From positions 309,454 through 373,453 of the forward strand of contig JBBEAZ010000024.1 of NCBI GenBank assembly GCA_040882565.1: DNA of 64,000 nt. Reading direction: 5' to 3'. The number at the start of each line of letters is the position of its first letter. Positions within the stretch are counted from its first letter, which is position 1. The position numbers and the translations under genes were made by a program. A model generated the notes under the pieces. The model was not told the origin of the DNA. It searched no databases and saw nothing but the letters and a program-made list of their open reading frames with translations. This stretch comes from CF-162 sp040882565. Its GTDB lineage: Bacteria > Chloroflexota > Dehalococcoidia > SM23-28-2 > RBG-16-64-32. Positions 1 through 7,127 of the stretch are shown here, in pieces.

Positions 1-35
1 GTAGCCCGCGGTAAGAAGGCTTATGTTGATCGTCA

Positions 36-413
36 TCAGTCTCGTTCCTCCGCCCCCGGCACCGCCGGCAGCACCCTGTCCCGATACACCTGCAGCTCCT
101 GGCGCAGGCGATCCATGTCATGCTCCATGCGCTGGATGCGCTGCTTCATGTTCATGATCACTTCGACCCCGGCGAGGTTCACGCCGAGGTCCTGCACCAG
201 CCGCTGGATGTTGCGCAGATGCTCGATGTCGGCCTGCGAGTACAGCCGCACCCGCCCCTGCGAACGCCCCGGCCGGATCAGTCCGATGCGCTCGTAGTTG
301 CGCAACGACTGCGCGTGCATCCCGACCATCCGCGCCGCCACGCTGATCACGTAGCACGGCTCGTCCTGCGGGTGGCTGTTCGTGCGTCGTTCGTTCATCA
401 CTGGTTGTTCCAT
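36..413 (-). CDS. hspR: HspR-type MerR-family heat-shock repressor
   Basis: Predicted cytoplasmic DNA-binding repressor of chaperone genes. The N-terminal half carries a MerR helix-turn-helix with the HspR-typical segment 'SLRNYERIGLIRP' followed by 'GRVRLYS' and 'DIEHLRNIQRLV'; the C-terminal third is a charged helix likely to form the dimer coiled coil. In HspR families this protein represses dnaK/dnaJ/clpB operons and uses DnaK as co-repressor. It lies downstream of dnaJ on the same strand, separated by a repeat element, so the two may be co-transcribed. dnaK and grpE are not in this window. I took the ATG at 413; an ATG at 398 is also possible, and neither has a clear Shine-Dalgarno. The family call is strong, the start uncertain. 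Confidence 0.88.
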   Translation of the reverse strand: MEQPVMNERRTNSHPQDEPCYVISVAARMVGMHAQSLRNYERIGLIRPGRSQGRVRLYSQADIEHLRNIQRLVQDLGVNLAGVEVIMNMKQRIQRMEHDMDRLRQELQVYRDRVLPAVPGAEERD

Positions 414-463
414 ATCTGTTCGTCCGTATCGGAAATCCCTTGCGCTTCGCACCGTGAAGGCAC

Positions 464-556
464 GAAGGTGCAGCGGGGCCGCTGCCGGGGGGTTCGGGGG
501 GTGTCCCCCCGAGACCCCCTAATTTTTGGGCGGGGGGCGGGGGCAATGCCCCGCAG
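464..556 (+). repeat. Dispersed double-hairpin repeat, copy 1
   Basis: First of seven copies of an intergenic repeat. The core begins GAAGGTGCAGCGG. Hairpin one is GCAGCGG/CCGCTGC (470-485). Hairpin two is TCGGGGGG/CCCCCCGA with a TGT loop (494-512). They are followed by a T-rich stretch and a G-rich run. This copy sits between dnaJ and hspR. Small reading frames across it are artefacts of the repeat. Confidence 0.85.
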
Positions 557-579
557 GGTGGACGAACGCAACAACAACG

Positions 580-1629
580 TCATCGCTTTGCTCCCGCCGG
601 CGCCTTACGCGATTCGCGCAACTGCTCGAACAACGCCCGTTGCTCATCCGTGAGCGACTCCGGAATCGCCAGCCGCACCCGAGCGTACAGGTCACCATGA
701 CCCTTGGCGCCGGCCCCGCGGGCGCCCGTCTGGGCGAGCTTCGGCATGCCAAGGCCCTTCAGCTTGATCTGCTTCCCGTTCTGCGTCAGCGGCGGCACCG
801 TGATCGCGATCCGCTTGCCGGCGATCGTCTGCACCTCCACCTCGCCGCCGAGGACCGCGTCCTCGACCGGCACCGAGACGTCCTCGATCAGGTCGTCGCC
901 CTTGCGCTCGAAGCGCGGGTGCGGCCTGACCTTCGTGACGACGTAGAGATCGCCGCGCGGGCCGCCGCGGCCGGATGAGCCCTCGCCGGCGATGCGGACG
1001 CGGGTGCCGTCGCGCGCCCCGGCCGGGATCTTGACCTCGATCGTCTTCGGCCGGGCGACGATGCCTGAGCCTTCGCAGGTGTGACAAGTAGCGCTGGCGA
1101 TGTGTCCCGTCCCGCCACACGTCGGACAAGGCTCTTCGCTCTGCAGGTGCAGTGTACGGGTCGTCCCGTTATACGCCTCCTCGAGCGTGATCTCGGTCGC
1201 GTACTCCACGTTCTGGCCGCGCATCGGACCGCGTCCCTGGCCGCCGAACATGCTGCCAAGGACGTCGCCGAAATCGAAGCCGCCGTTGTTCGCACCGCGG
1301 CCGCCGCCCGAACGTCGGAGCAGATCGTTTATGTCAAACGTGAATGTCTGCGAATTCCCACCGCCTTGCGATGCGTAATGGCTGCGCGCCTTCTCGTAGG
1401 CTTCGGCCTGTTCCCAGTTGTCACCGTAACGGTCGTACTTGGCACGCTTCTCCGCGTCGGAGAGAACGTCGTGCGCCGAGTTGATCTCTTTGAACCTGCG
1501 CTCTGCCTCGGCATCGCCCGGATTCACGTCCGGGTGATGCTTACGGGCAAGCTTACGGAACGCCGCCTTGATCTCCTTCTGGGAGGCGTCCCGCTTGACG
1601 CCGAGCGCCTGGTAGTAGTCCTTCGCCAT
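580..1629 (-). CDS. dnaJ: DnaJ-family co-chaperone with reduced zinc finger
   Basis: Hsp40 co-chaperone that stimulates the DnaK ATPase through its J domain. About 349 residues: J domain at 4-70 with the HPD motif at 32-34, a Gly/Phe-rich linker at about 88-135, a cysteine-rich segment, then the two C-terminal substrate-binding beta domains. The cysteine segment holds only two CxxCxGxG repeats (C168/C171 and C182/C185) where classical DnaJ has four, so only one zinc site is expected; this could be read as a DnaJ/CbpA intermediate. An upstream in-frame extension exists, but translation surely starts at the ATG before 'AKDYYQALG', only 10 nt from a good -10 box. hspR follows on the same strand. 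Confidence 0.93.
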   Translation of the reverse strand: MAKDYYQALGVKRDASQKEIKAAFRKLARKHHPDVNPGDAEAERRFKEINSAHDVLSDAEKRAKYDRYGDNWEQAEAYEKARSHYASQGGGNSQTFTFDINDLLRRSGGGRGANNGGFDFGDVLGSMFGGQGRGPMRGQNVEYATEITLEEAYNGTTRTLHLQSEEPCPTCGGTGHIASATCHTCEGSGIVARPKTIEVKIPAGARDGTRVRIAGEGSSGRGGPRGDLYVVTKVRPHPRFERKGDDLIEDVSVPVEDAVLGGEVEVQTIAGKRIAITVPPLTQNGKQIKLKGLGMPKLAQTGARGAGAKGHGDLYARVRLAIPESLTDEQRALFEQLRESRKAPAGAKR

Positions 1630-1639
1630 ATCTGACGTA

Positions 1640-1668
1640 ATTGTATCTGGAACAGGCGCGGCAGTCAA
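1640..1668 (-). promoter_or_regulatory. Sigma70-type promoter of dnaJ (nearly leaderless)
   Basis: Read on the minus strand: TTGACT (1668-1663), a 17-nt spacer, TACAAT (1645-1640), then 10 nt to the dnaJ ATG. Transcription would begin about 3-4 nt before the start codon, so the mRNA would be almost leaderless, consistent with the lack of a Shine-Dalgarno. Confidence 0.75.
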
Positions 1669-1686
1669 CGCTAGGTGCAATAAAGT

Positions 1687-1703
1687 TGACACGATCATTG
1701 TCA
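1687..1703. promoter_or_regulatory. HAIR-like inverted repeat, candidate HspR operator
   Basis: TGACA-N7-TGTCA lies just upstream of the dnaJ -35 box. The 7-nt spacing equals that of the HspR-associated inverted repeat (HAIR, CTTGAGT-N7-ACTCAAG), but the half-sites match only loosely. HspR being encoded next to it makes autoregulation plausible; the assignment is inference. Confidence 0.4.
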
Positions 1704-1884
1704 GTGATATTGATATGCGGAATCGTCCCAATGGGAGGCCTTAGCCGCAGGGCTTCCGGCCCTGCCTCAAATCACAAATACGCGGGACCACTCCCGGGCC
1801 ATCCACTCCCAGAACGTTGATTGAGTATAATTTCGCCTGCAGGCTGCAACCGCGAGTCGGAACTAGAGGAAGGAGCGATGTGAG

Positions 1885-2169
1885 ATGTACGCAGTCGTTG
1901 GGCAAGTAAAAGTCGACGCTAGCCGCGAGGACGAGGCGCGGAAGGCGCTGGGCGAGATCGTCGTACCACAAGCGAAGTCTTTATCTGGTTTCGCCGGCGG
2001 CACCTGGCTTCGCGCCGCGCAAGACGACCGTGGGATATCCGTCCTGCTCTTCGAATCAGAGGAAGACGCTCGTGCCGCCGTCGAACGCATGCGATCACAG
2101 GGCCCTCCGCCCGGCACGCCAGCAACGTTTGTCTCTGCTGACCTCTTCGAGGTCGTCGCACAGGCGTAG
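1885..2169 (+). CDS. ABM-domain (antibiotic biosynthesis monooxygenase-like) small protein
   Basis: A 94-residue single-domain protein of the dimeric alpha/beta-barrel superfamily. The pattern 'MYAVVGQVKVD' opening strand, a helix with acidic and basic residues, 'LSGFAGGTW', and a closing 'VSADLFEVVAQA' strand fits ABM/YgiN-like folds, which include small monooxygenases and many members of unknown role. No cofactor site can be read. Start is supported by AGGAAGGAG at 1867-1875, 9 nt before the ATG, and a TATAAT at 1826-1831 probably serves as -10 box. It stands alone, convergent with the HIT gene. Specific substrate unknown. Confidence 0.75.
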   Translation: MYAVVGQVKVDASREDEARKALGEIVVPQAKSLSGFAGGTWLRAAQDDRGISVLLFESEEDARAAVERMRSQGPPPGTPATFVSADLFEVVAQA

Positions 2170-2195
2170 CTGCCCGACGTACCTTCAGCCGGCAT

Positions 2196-2275
2196 GGTGC
2201 AGCGCTCACGCTGCCGGGGGGCTTGGGGGGTGTCCCCCAATCCTCATTTTTCGGGAGGGATGGGGGGTGGGGCGC
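2196..2275 (+). repeat. Dispersed double-hairpin repeat, copy 2
   Basis: Same core as copy 1, in a convergent intergenic region. Hairpin one is GCAGCG/CGCTGC with a changed loop. Hairpin two is TTGGGGG-GTGT-CCCCCAA, where the usual C-G pair is replaced by T-A on both sides: a compensatory change that supports a base-paired structure. Confidence 0.8.
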
Positions 2276-2281
2276 ACGCGC

Positions 2282-2677
2282 CTAGGCGGGCCGGTCCACC
2301 CACTCCGCCTCGGGCCCGAGCGCACGCCCACCGATGCAGTGCAGGTGGAAGTGGAACTCCGTCTGGTTGCCGTCCGGCCCGGTATTCGTCAACAGGCGAA
2401 AGCCGGACTCAGCGACACCCAACTGACGCGCCAGCGCGCCCACCACCGTGAACAACCGCCCAGCCAGCGGCGCGTCCGCTTCCGTCAGCTCCAGCGCATC
2501 GCGGATGTGCCGGCGCGGGATCACAATGAAGTGCACGGGCGCACGCTTGTTCGGGTGGCTGTCCGGAATGTCGATCGCGACCACCAGGTCATCTTCGTGT
2601 AGAAGCGTCGCGCTCGTGCCGCCGGCTGCGATCCGGCAGAACAGGCAGCCGTCGTCAGATACTTCCGGCGGTGGCAA
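2282..2677 (-). CDS. HIT-family (histidine triad) hydrolase
   Basis: Histidine-triad protein of the HINT/Ap4A-hydrolase type, acting on nucleoside phosphoramidates or dinucleotides in the cytoplasm. It has the N-terminal 'CLFCRI' segment, a middle 'HFIVIPRRHI' segment and the catalytic triad 'HFHLHCIGG' close to the C-terminus, with the usual length of about 130 residues. The start is a TTG 22 nt inside the end of the upstream DinB-like gene; no ATG lies nearby in frame. The overlap suggests translation coupled to that gene in a three-gene run with the SnoaL-like gene. Physiological substrate not predictable. Confidence 0.88.
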   Translation of the reverse strand: MPPPEVSDDGCLFCRIAAGGTSATLLHEDDLVVAIDIPDSHPNKRAPVHFIVIPRRHIRDALELTEADAPLAGRLFTVVGALARQLGVAESGFRLLTNTGPDGNQTEFHFHLHCIGGRALGPEAEWVDRPA

Positions 2678-3146
2678 TCTGATAGCCGATGGCGTCGAGC
2701 CGCGGCGTCAGCACGCCCCGCTGGCTAAGAATGCTCACGATGTGCGCCCGGTGCTCCGTCGCGTGGTTGATCGCTTGCGTGAACATGACAGAGGCCGGGA
2801 TGTCGTACGGCTGGCCGCGCCATTCGCCGGTCAACCGCTGCGAGTCCGGAGTGCTCTCAGCAAGGCTGATCAGCGCCTCGCCACTGGCGACCGACCGTTC
2901 GCGCAACGTCGGGAAGCCCGGGAACGGCTGACCTTCGTTCAGCGCGGGCTCGGGCCGATCGCCGGGGAACGTGACAACATAGCGGCCTTCCGAGGACAAC
3001 AGGTGCTGAAATGTATCGCGCACCGCTCCGTAGGTGCCCGGCGCCGACGCGGAAAGGTGCTCTTCGTCTAAGGATGCGCAGACATCGAGCAACCGCAGAT
3101 TCGCCCAGAGGTTGTGCCAAAAGAGATCGGCGAGAATCTGGCTCAC
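2655..3146 (-). CDS. DinB-family protein
   Basis: Four-helix-bundle protein of the DinB/YfiT-like superfamily, often metal-dependent thiol-transferases (mycothiol or bacillithiol linked) or of unknown role. Visible signatures are the opening 'LFWHNLWANLRLLDVC', the mid-protein 'FQHLLSSEGRYV' with its histidine, and the C-terminal 'QAINHATEHRAHI', which supplies the other metal-binding histidines. I chose a GTG at 3146, one base after the TGA of the preceding SnoaL-like gene; an ATG at 3221 would add 25 low-complexity residues overlapping that gene. The family is clear, the function open. Confidence 0.75.
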   Translation of the reverse strand: MSQILADLFWHNLWANLRLLDVCASLDEEHLSASAPGTYGAVRDTFQHLLSSEGRYVVTFPGDRPEPALNEGQPFPGFPTLRERSVASGEALISLAESTPDSQRLTGEWRGQPYDIPASVMFTQAINHATEHRAHIVSILSQRGVLTPRLDAIGYQIATAGSI

Positions 3147-3147
3147 G

Positions 3148-3507
3148 TCAGGCGGCCGGCGGCGCTGTGCCCCAGAAGCCGACGATGCTCTCAAGCCGCC
3201 CATCCCCGGCAAGGAGACCAACGTCGATGCCTTCCATCGGCGTTGGCGCGCCGTCTAGCTTCCAGCCGAAGCGGATGCGGCCGTGGTGTTCATCGATCGC
3301 GCTGCTCAGAGCGATGCTCGCGCCCGGCATCTGCTGCTGAAAGCCGGCGATGAGACCGGCAAGCGCCTCGCGCCCTGCCACATCGGACATCGGGTCCGTG
3401 TAAGTGCCGCTGTCGGCCCAGCAGCGCTCCAGGATCTGCTGACGCTTCGCCTCGTCCGTTTCATTCCACGCTGAGAGATAGGCTTCGACTGTTTCCTTGG
3501 TCGCCAT
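3148..3507 (-). CDS. SnoaL-like / NTF2-like domain protein
   Basis: A 119-residue single-domain protein with the cone-shaped NTF2-like fold: opening helix 'ETVEAYLSAWNETD', then 'CWADSGTYTDPMSDVAGREAL', and C-terminal strands including 'IRFGWKLDG' and 'IVGFWG'. Members include polyketide cyclases, isomerases and many proteins of unknown role. The ATG at 3507 has an AAGGAGG Shine-Dalgarno 7 nt upstream, so the longer in-frame extension (to 3636) is rejected. It heads a DinB-HIT gene run and diverges from the SDR gene across a short promoter region. Confidence 0.75.
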   Translation of the reverse strand: MATKETVEAYLSAWNETDEAKRQQILERCWADSGTYTDPMSDVAGREALAGLIAGFQQQMPGASIALSSAIDEHHGRIRFGWKLDGAPTPMEGIDVGLLAGDGRLESIVGFWGTAPPAA

Positions 3508-3577
3508 TTTGGGCCTCCTTCTTTTCGCGGCGCCATCATAGCAGACCGCCACGCCGTTTCGTATACTGGCGCTCGCT

Positions 3578-4390
3578 ATGGCCGAACTCGAAGGAAAAGT
3601 CGCAGTCGTCACCGGCGCCGGCCGCCACAAGGGCATCGGCCGTTACATCGCGCACTCGCTGGCGAAGGCCGGCGCGGACGTCGTCATCACCGGCTCGGGC
3701 CGGTCGCCAGACACCTTCCCCGACGCCGAGAAGGAGATCGGCTGGCGAGACGTCGACTCGGTCGCTGAAGAGATCCGCGCGATGGGTCGCAAGGCTCTGC
3801 CGCTGATCACCGACATGACCAACGGCGACGACTGCCAGCGCCTGGCCGACGAAACCAAGCGCGAGTTCGGGCGCGTCGACATCCTCGTCAACAACGCCGC
3901 GGCCGGCCGCGGGAGCGACCGCGTCCCGGTGATCAACCTTGAAGAAAGCGAGTGGCGCCGCGTCCTCGACCTGAACCTGACGGGCACCTTCCTCGTCACG
4001 AAATCTGTCGGCGCGCAAATGGTCGCGCAGGGCGATGGCGGCCGCATCATCAACATCAGCTCGATCCTCGGCCGCCAGGGCATGATCACGTCCTCCGCCT
4101 ACAGCGCCAGCAAAGCCGGGGTCCTCCTCCTGACGCAGGTCCTGGCGCTGGAGATGGCGCCGCACAAGATCAACGTCAACGCCGTCTGCCCCGGTCTCAT
4201 CGGCACCTCGCGCATGGACGACGTCACCGCGCCGGGCCCGATCCGCGACATGGTTATGCGCACGACGCCCTTGGGCCGCGAAGGCTATCCGGAGGAAGTC
4301 GGCGAGCTGGTCTCCTTCCTCGCCGGCCCCGGCGGCGCATACATCACCGGCCAGACGATCAACATCGATGGCGGCCGGGTGATGAGCTAG
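3578..4390 (+). CDS. SDR-family NAD(P)-dependent oxidoreductase
   Basis: Classical short-chain dehydrogenase/reductase of 270 residues. It shows the nucleotide-binding glycine motif 'TGAGRHKGIG', the 'NNAA' motif, the catalytic Ser in 'INISSILG', the active-site 'YSASK' and the C-terminal 'GQTINIDGG' typical of FabG-like enzymes. The insertion in the glycine motif and around 'GSGRSPDTFPDAEKEIGW' is slightly unusual. Substrate unknown. A TATACT at 3562-3567 lies 10 nt before the ATG, with no Shine-Dalgarno, so the transcript is probably almost leaderless. The gene is followed directly by a CoA-transferase remnant. Confidence 0.9.
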   Translation: MAELEGKVAVVTGAGRHKGIGRYIAHSLAKAGADVVITGSGRSPDTFPDAEKEIGWRDVDSVAEEIRAMGRKALPLITDMTNGDDCQRLADETKREFGRVDILVNNAAAGRGSDRVPVINLEESEWRRVLDLNLTGTFLVTKSVGAQMVAQGDGGRIINISSILGRQGMITSSAYSASKAGVLLLTQVLALEMAPHKINVNAVCPGLIGTSRMDDVTAPGPIRDMVMRTTPLGREGYPEEVGELVSFLAGPGGAYITGQTINIDGGRVMS

Positions 4391-4665
4391 CGCTGGAACA
4401 AGGACCGACCTCTCCCGCCAACCGCCGCTACGCCTGCGCTAAAGGCGAGATCGAGATCGCCGTCGCGAACGCTGACCAATGGCACGCCCTCGCCGTCTGC
4501 CTCGGGCGCCCGGAACTCGCATACGAAGGCGCCTGGGACGCCGCACGCATCGCGCCGCCCGACGGCCCGTTGGCCGCCGTAGTCGCCGAAATGTTCGCGG
4601 AAGATACCGCCGAGCGTTGGCGCGAGCGCCTGCAGGCACACAGTGTGCCCTGCGTCACAGTCTAG
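4391..4665 (+). pseudogene. Remnant of a class III (CaiB/BaiF) CoA-transferase
   Basis: About 91 codons directly after the SDR stop read as an internal-to-C-terminal piece of a family III CoA-transferase: 'RRYACAKGEIEIAVANADQW', then 'LGRPELAYEG', then 'RWRERLQAHSVPCVTV' before a stop. Intact members are about 400 residues and use an Asp near residue 170 for catalysis; the whole N-terminal two thirds and the last part are missing, and no start codon or ribosome-binding site precedes the fragment. It is most likely a deletion remnant. Fatty-acid or acyl-CoA enzymes (SDR, acyl-CoA dehydrogenase) flank it. Confidence 0.7.
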
Positions 4666-4684
4666 CCACGCCCACTGCGAGAGA

Positions 4685-5350
4685 ATGCGATGCGAGCACG
4701 CTATGTGGGGATCAGGCGACATCGAGACGCGCGATTACGACCTGAGGGGGTTCCTTGCAGTTTGCGCGTCCAGCTTCAAGATAGAGGTCATTCAGTCGGA
4801 CACGTTCGCCGTGACCGTGCACGCCGACAGGGATCTGTTCAACGGGCTCGACGTGCGGAAATCCGGCACGACGCTGCACCTGCACAAGAAGCGCTTCCAT
4901 TGGGACATCGGTCACGAGAGGCCGGAGGCGACGATACACATGCCGGCGATCGAGTCGGTCGAACTGAGTGGAGCCACTTCCGTCCGCATGCGCGACTTCC
5001 GCGGTATCGACCGCCTCAACATCAAGCTGACCGGCGCATCGGAACTCACAGCCCACCTCGACGCGGAGGCGATTGACGCGGAGGCCACGGGAGCAAGCCG
5101 GTTGAATCTGGACGGCTCCGCGACGCGCGTCATGTTGGACGCGTCGGGAGCGAGCAAGCTGGACCTCACCGGGCTGGTCGCCACCAACGGCTCCGTTGAG
5201 CTGTCCGGCGCGAGCAGCGCAACCGTGAACTTCACTGAAGCCATCGACTTCGTCGAAGCGAGCGGGGCGTCGCATCTGCGCTACCTCGGCGATCCGAAGA
5301 TCGGGCAGTTCGAATCGTCCGGGGCCTCACGAGTGGCCCGCGTCGCGTAG
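4685..5350 (+). CDS. DUF2807 (head-GIN domain) protein
   Basis: About 221 residues containing the DUF2807 beta-solenoid-like fold: an opening 'GSGDIETRDYDLRGF', then repeated strand units rich in 'SGAS' and 'TGAS' turns ('VELSGATSV', 'LTGASELTAHL', 'DASGASKLDL', 'VELSGASSATV', 'VEASGASHL', 'ESSGASRVARV'). Family members are commonly exported or membrane-associated, but no signal peptide or membrane segment is visible, so this copy may be cytoplasmic. Start is uncertain: ATG at 4685 chosen, ATG at 4703 possible, neither with a clear ribosome-binding site. Function unknown. Confidence 0.7.
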   Translation: MRCEHAMWGSGDIETRDYDLRGFLAVCASSFKIEVIQSDTFAVTVHADRDLFNGLDVRKSGTTLHLHKKRFHWDIGHERPEATIHMPAIESVELSGATSVRMRDFRGIDRLNIKLTGASELTAHLDAEAIDAEATGASRLNLDGSATRVMLDASGASKLDLTGLVATNGSVELSGASSATVNFTEAIDFVEASGASHLRYLGDPKIGQFESSGASRVARVA

Positions 5351-5419
5351 CGCTCGCCTCGAATCTGGGCCTACGCCCGCGTAGAATAGCCCTCGCATCA
5401 CAACGAACTGAGGCTACCC

Positions 5420-6580
5420 ATGGACTACGAACTCTCCGACGCCCACAAGCTCATCCGCGAAACCGCACGCCGCATCGCCCGCGAGAAGGTCGCACCGCGT
5501 GCCGCCGAGCTCGACGAGAGCGGCGAATACCCCGAAGACATCTTCCGGGTGTTCGCCGACGCCGGCCTGCTCGGCCTCACGATCCCGGAGGCGTACGGCG
5601 GCTCCGGCGCCGGCTTTCTGGCGCTCGCCCTCGCCGTGGAGGAGACCGCCAAGCACGACAACGCCTGCTCGCTGATCCTCCTCCTATCCGCGCTCTCCAC
5701 GCAGCCGATCAACCTCGGCTCCTCGGAGGAGCAGAAGCGCGAGTGGCTCTCGAAGTCCGCGACCGGCGCGATCAAGGGCGCGTTCTGCCTGACGGAGCCG
5801 AACACCGGCTCCGACGCCGCTGCGCTCGAGTCGAAGGCGCGGCGTGACGGCGACGACTACGTCATTAACGGCGAGAAGGTCTACATCAGCGGCGGCAACG
5901 TCGCCGACTTCGTCGCCTTCTTCGCCAAGACCGCCGACAACGGCTCATCGGCGATCAGCGGCTTCATCGTGCCGACCGACTCACCCGGCTTCTCGGTGCC
6001 CCGCTGCGACCGCAAGATGGGCGTGATCGGAGTGCCGACCGCGAACATACTCCTGCAGGACTGCCGCGTCCCCGCCGGCCTGCGCATCGGCGAGGAGAAT
6101 CGCGGATTCAAAACCGCGATGCTCACTCTGAACACCTGTCGCCCGGTCGTCGGCGCGCGTGGCCTCGGCCTGGCGGAAGGTGCGATCGCTTACGCCCTGG
6201 ACTACGCCCGCGAGCGCATGACCTTCGGACTGCCGCTCGTCAACCACCAGGCGATCCAGTTCATGCTCGCCGACGCCGCGATCGCCATCGAAGGCTCGCG
6301 CCACCTCGTCTACCATGCCGCCTCACTGGTCGACGAGGGCAAGTACGACCGCGAGTGGGCGCCTTACCTGTCGATCGCGAAGACCTACGCGACGGAGACC
6401 GCGAACAAGGTCGCCTCAGACGCCATCCAGATCCTCGGCGCGCAGGGCTACATGAAAGACCACCCGCTCGAGCGCCACTTCCGCGACGCCCGCCAGCTGA
6501 TGATCGTCGAAGGCACATCTCAGATTCAACGTCTCGTCATCGCCCGCGCCATGATCCAGGGTGAGCTGAACTACTGGTAA
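5420..6580 (+). CDS. Acyl-CoA dehydrogenase
   Basis: FAD-dependent acyl-CoA dehydrogenase of 386 residues, the usual length for short- and medium-chain type enzymes, catalysing alpha,beta-desaturation of acyl-CoA and passing electrons to ETF. Motifs: 'AFCLTEPNTGSDAA' at the FAD/substrate site, 'YISGG', 'RMTFGLPLVNHQ', and the C-terminal 'MIVEGTSQIQR', whose Glu is the expected catalytic base. A GAGG 8 nt before the ATG supports the start. It may work with acyl-CoA enzymes formerly encoded next door, such as the lost CoA-transferase. Chain-length preference cannot be read. Confidence 0.95.
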   Translation: MDYELSDAHKLIRETARRIAREKVAPRAAELDESGEYPEDIFRVFADAGLLGLTIPEAYGGSGAGFLALALAVEETAKHDNACSLILLLSALSTQPINLGSSEEQKREWLSKSATGAIKGAFCLTEPNTGSDAAALESKARRDGDDYVINGEKVYISGGNVADFVAFFAKTADNGSSAISGFIVPTDSPGFSVPRCDRKMGVIGVPTANILLQDCRVPAGLRIGEENRGFKTAMLTLNTCRPVVGARGLGLAEGAIAYALDYARERMTFGLPLVNHQAIQFMLADAAIAIEGSRHLVYHAASLVDEGKYDREWAPYLSIAKTYATETANKVASDAIQILGAQGYMKDHPLERHFRDARQLMIVEGTSQIQRLVIARAMIQGELNYW

Positions 6581-6681
6581 CGGCGCAGAGCACGGCGACT
6601 CGCCGAGTTAACACGCGCGCAACCACCCCATAGCACGCCCGTAAACTCTGCCCCGCAAAATGAAGCTCAGGATGAATCGTG

Positions 6682-6766
6682 GGTTGGACATGCCGCGTCC
6701 AGCCACATTCGTCCGATGCACACCTCCCTTTGGGCTGCCGGGACGAGGGGGTACTCCCTCGGTCCG
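6682..6766. other. Structured intergenic segment with two hairpins
   Basis: Two potential stems lie downstream of the acyl-CoA dehydrogenase: GGTTGGAC/GTCCAGCC (6682-6704, one G-T wobble) and CCGGGACGAGGG/CCCTCGGTCCGG (6738-6766, small bulges). The second resembles hairpin two of the dispersed repeat family in outline only. No T-tract follows. A terminator-like role or a decayed repeat is possible. Between 6581 and 6884 I see no credible gene. Confidence 0.35.
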
Positions 6767-6884
6767 GCCTGCCCATGTCTGTAACAATCGCCAAATTGGC
6801 ACGTCTCTACTGCCGATGTTCACACTTCCCAGCTTCGCTCCGCCCCCCAAGCCCAACACAACCAAACGCGTTACCCGCGAGGAG

Positions 6885-6913
6885 TTGACCCTGGCGGCCT
6901 ATGTCCTTAGGAT
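6885..6913 (+). promoter_or_regulatory. Candidate promoter before two tiny ORFs
   Basis: TTGACC (6885-6890), a 17-nt spacer, TAGGAT (6908-6913), then 5 nt to an ATG at 6919. The layout matches other nearly leaderless promoters in the window. Confidence 0.45.
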
Positions 6914-6918
6914 GGTCT

Positions 6919-6990
6919 ATGCCCTTTAGTGAAATTTGGCGCAATCGCTCTGAGGGGGCGATCGATGAGCGCCGCGGAGGTCTTTCTTGA
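6919..6990 (+). CDS. Possible 23-residue leader peptide
   Basis: A short frame encoding 23 mostly polar residues (begins MPFSEIW, ends RRGGLS). It starts 5 nt after a candidate -10 box, and its TGA overlaps the TTG start of the next small frame in a TTGA arrangement. Coupling of this kind suggests translation through the overlap, but the product has no recognisable family. Low confidence because of size. Confidence 0.25.
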   Translation: MPFSEIWRNRSEGAIDERRGGLS

Positions 6991-7127
6991 GATTACTTGG
7001 TGCCTTGCTGTTCAGCTACGCCGCCCTCAATGCATACCTGCTGTTGAAGATCCGCCCATTGCCGATCTGCTTCATCCCCCGCTTCGCGAACGTTGACGAG
7101 CGCGAGCTGGACCGCCTCGCCGCTTAA
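6987..7127 (+). CDS. Possible 46-residue single-pass membrane protein
   Basis: A TTG-started frame of 46 residues: a short hydrophobic stretch 'LLGALLFSYAALNAYLLL' that could span the membrane, followed by 'KIRPLPICFIPRF' and an acidic end 'VDERELDRLAA'. A GCGGAGG lies about 6 nt before the TTG, and the start overlaps the stop of the preceding 23-codon frame. It is convergent with the MFS gene and overlaps its last four bases. No family recognised; conservation would decide. Confidence 0.35.
   Translation: MRLLGALLFSYAALNAYLLLKIRPLPICFIPRFANVDERELDRLAA

Noticed and set aside
1640..1703. CIRCE element before dnaJ
   Set aside because: No TTAGCACTC-N9-GAGTGCTAA-type inverted repeat; the only palindrome is HAIR-spaced, and HspR is next door.
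3952..4665. Long frame covering the SDR gene end and the CoA-transferase remnant
   Set aside because: The first part is the SDR gene read in a wrong frame; only the part after 4390 resembles a real protein.
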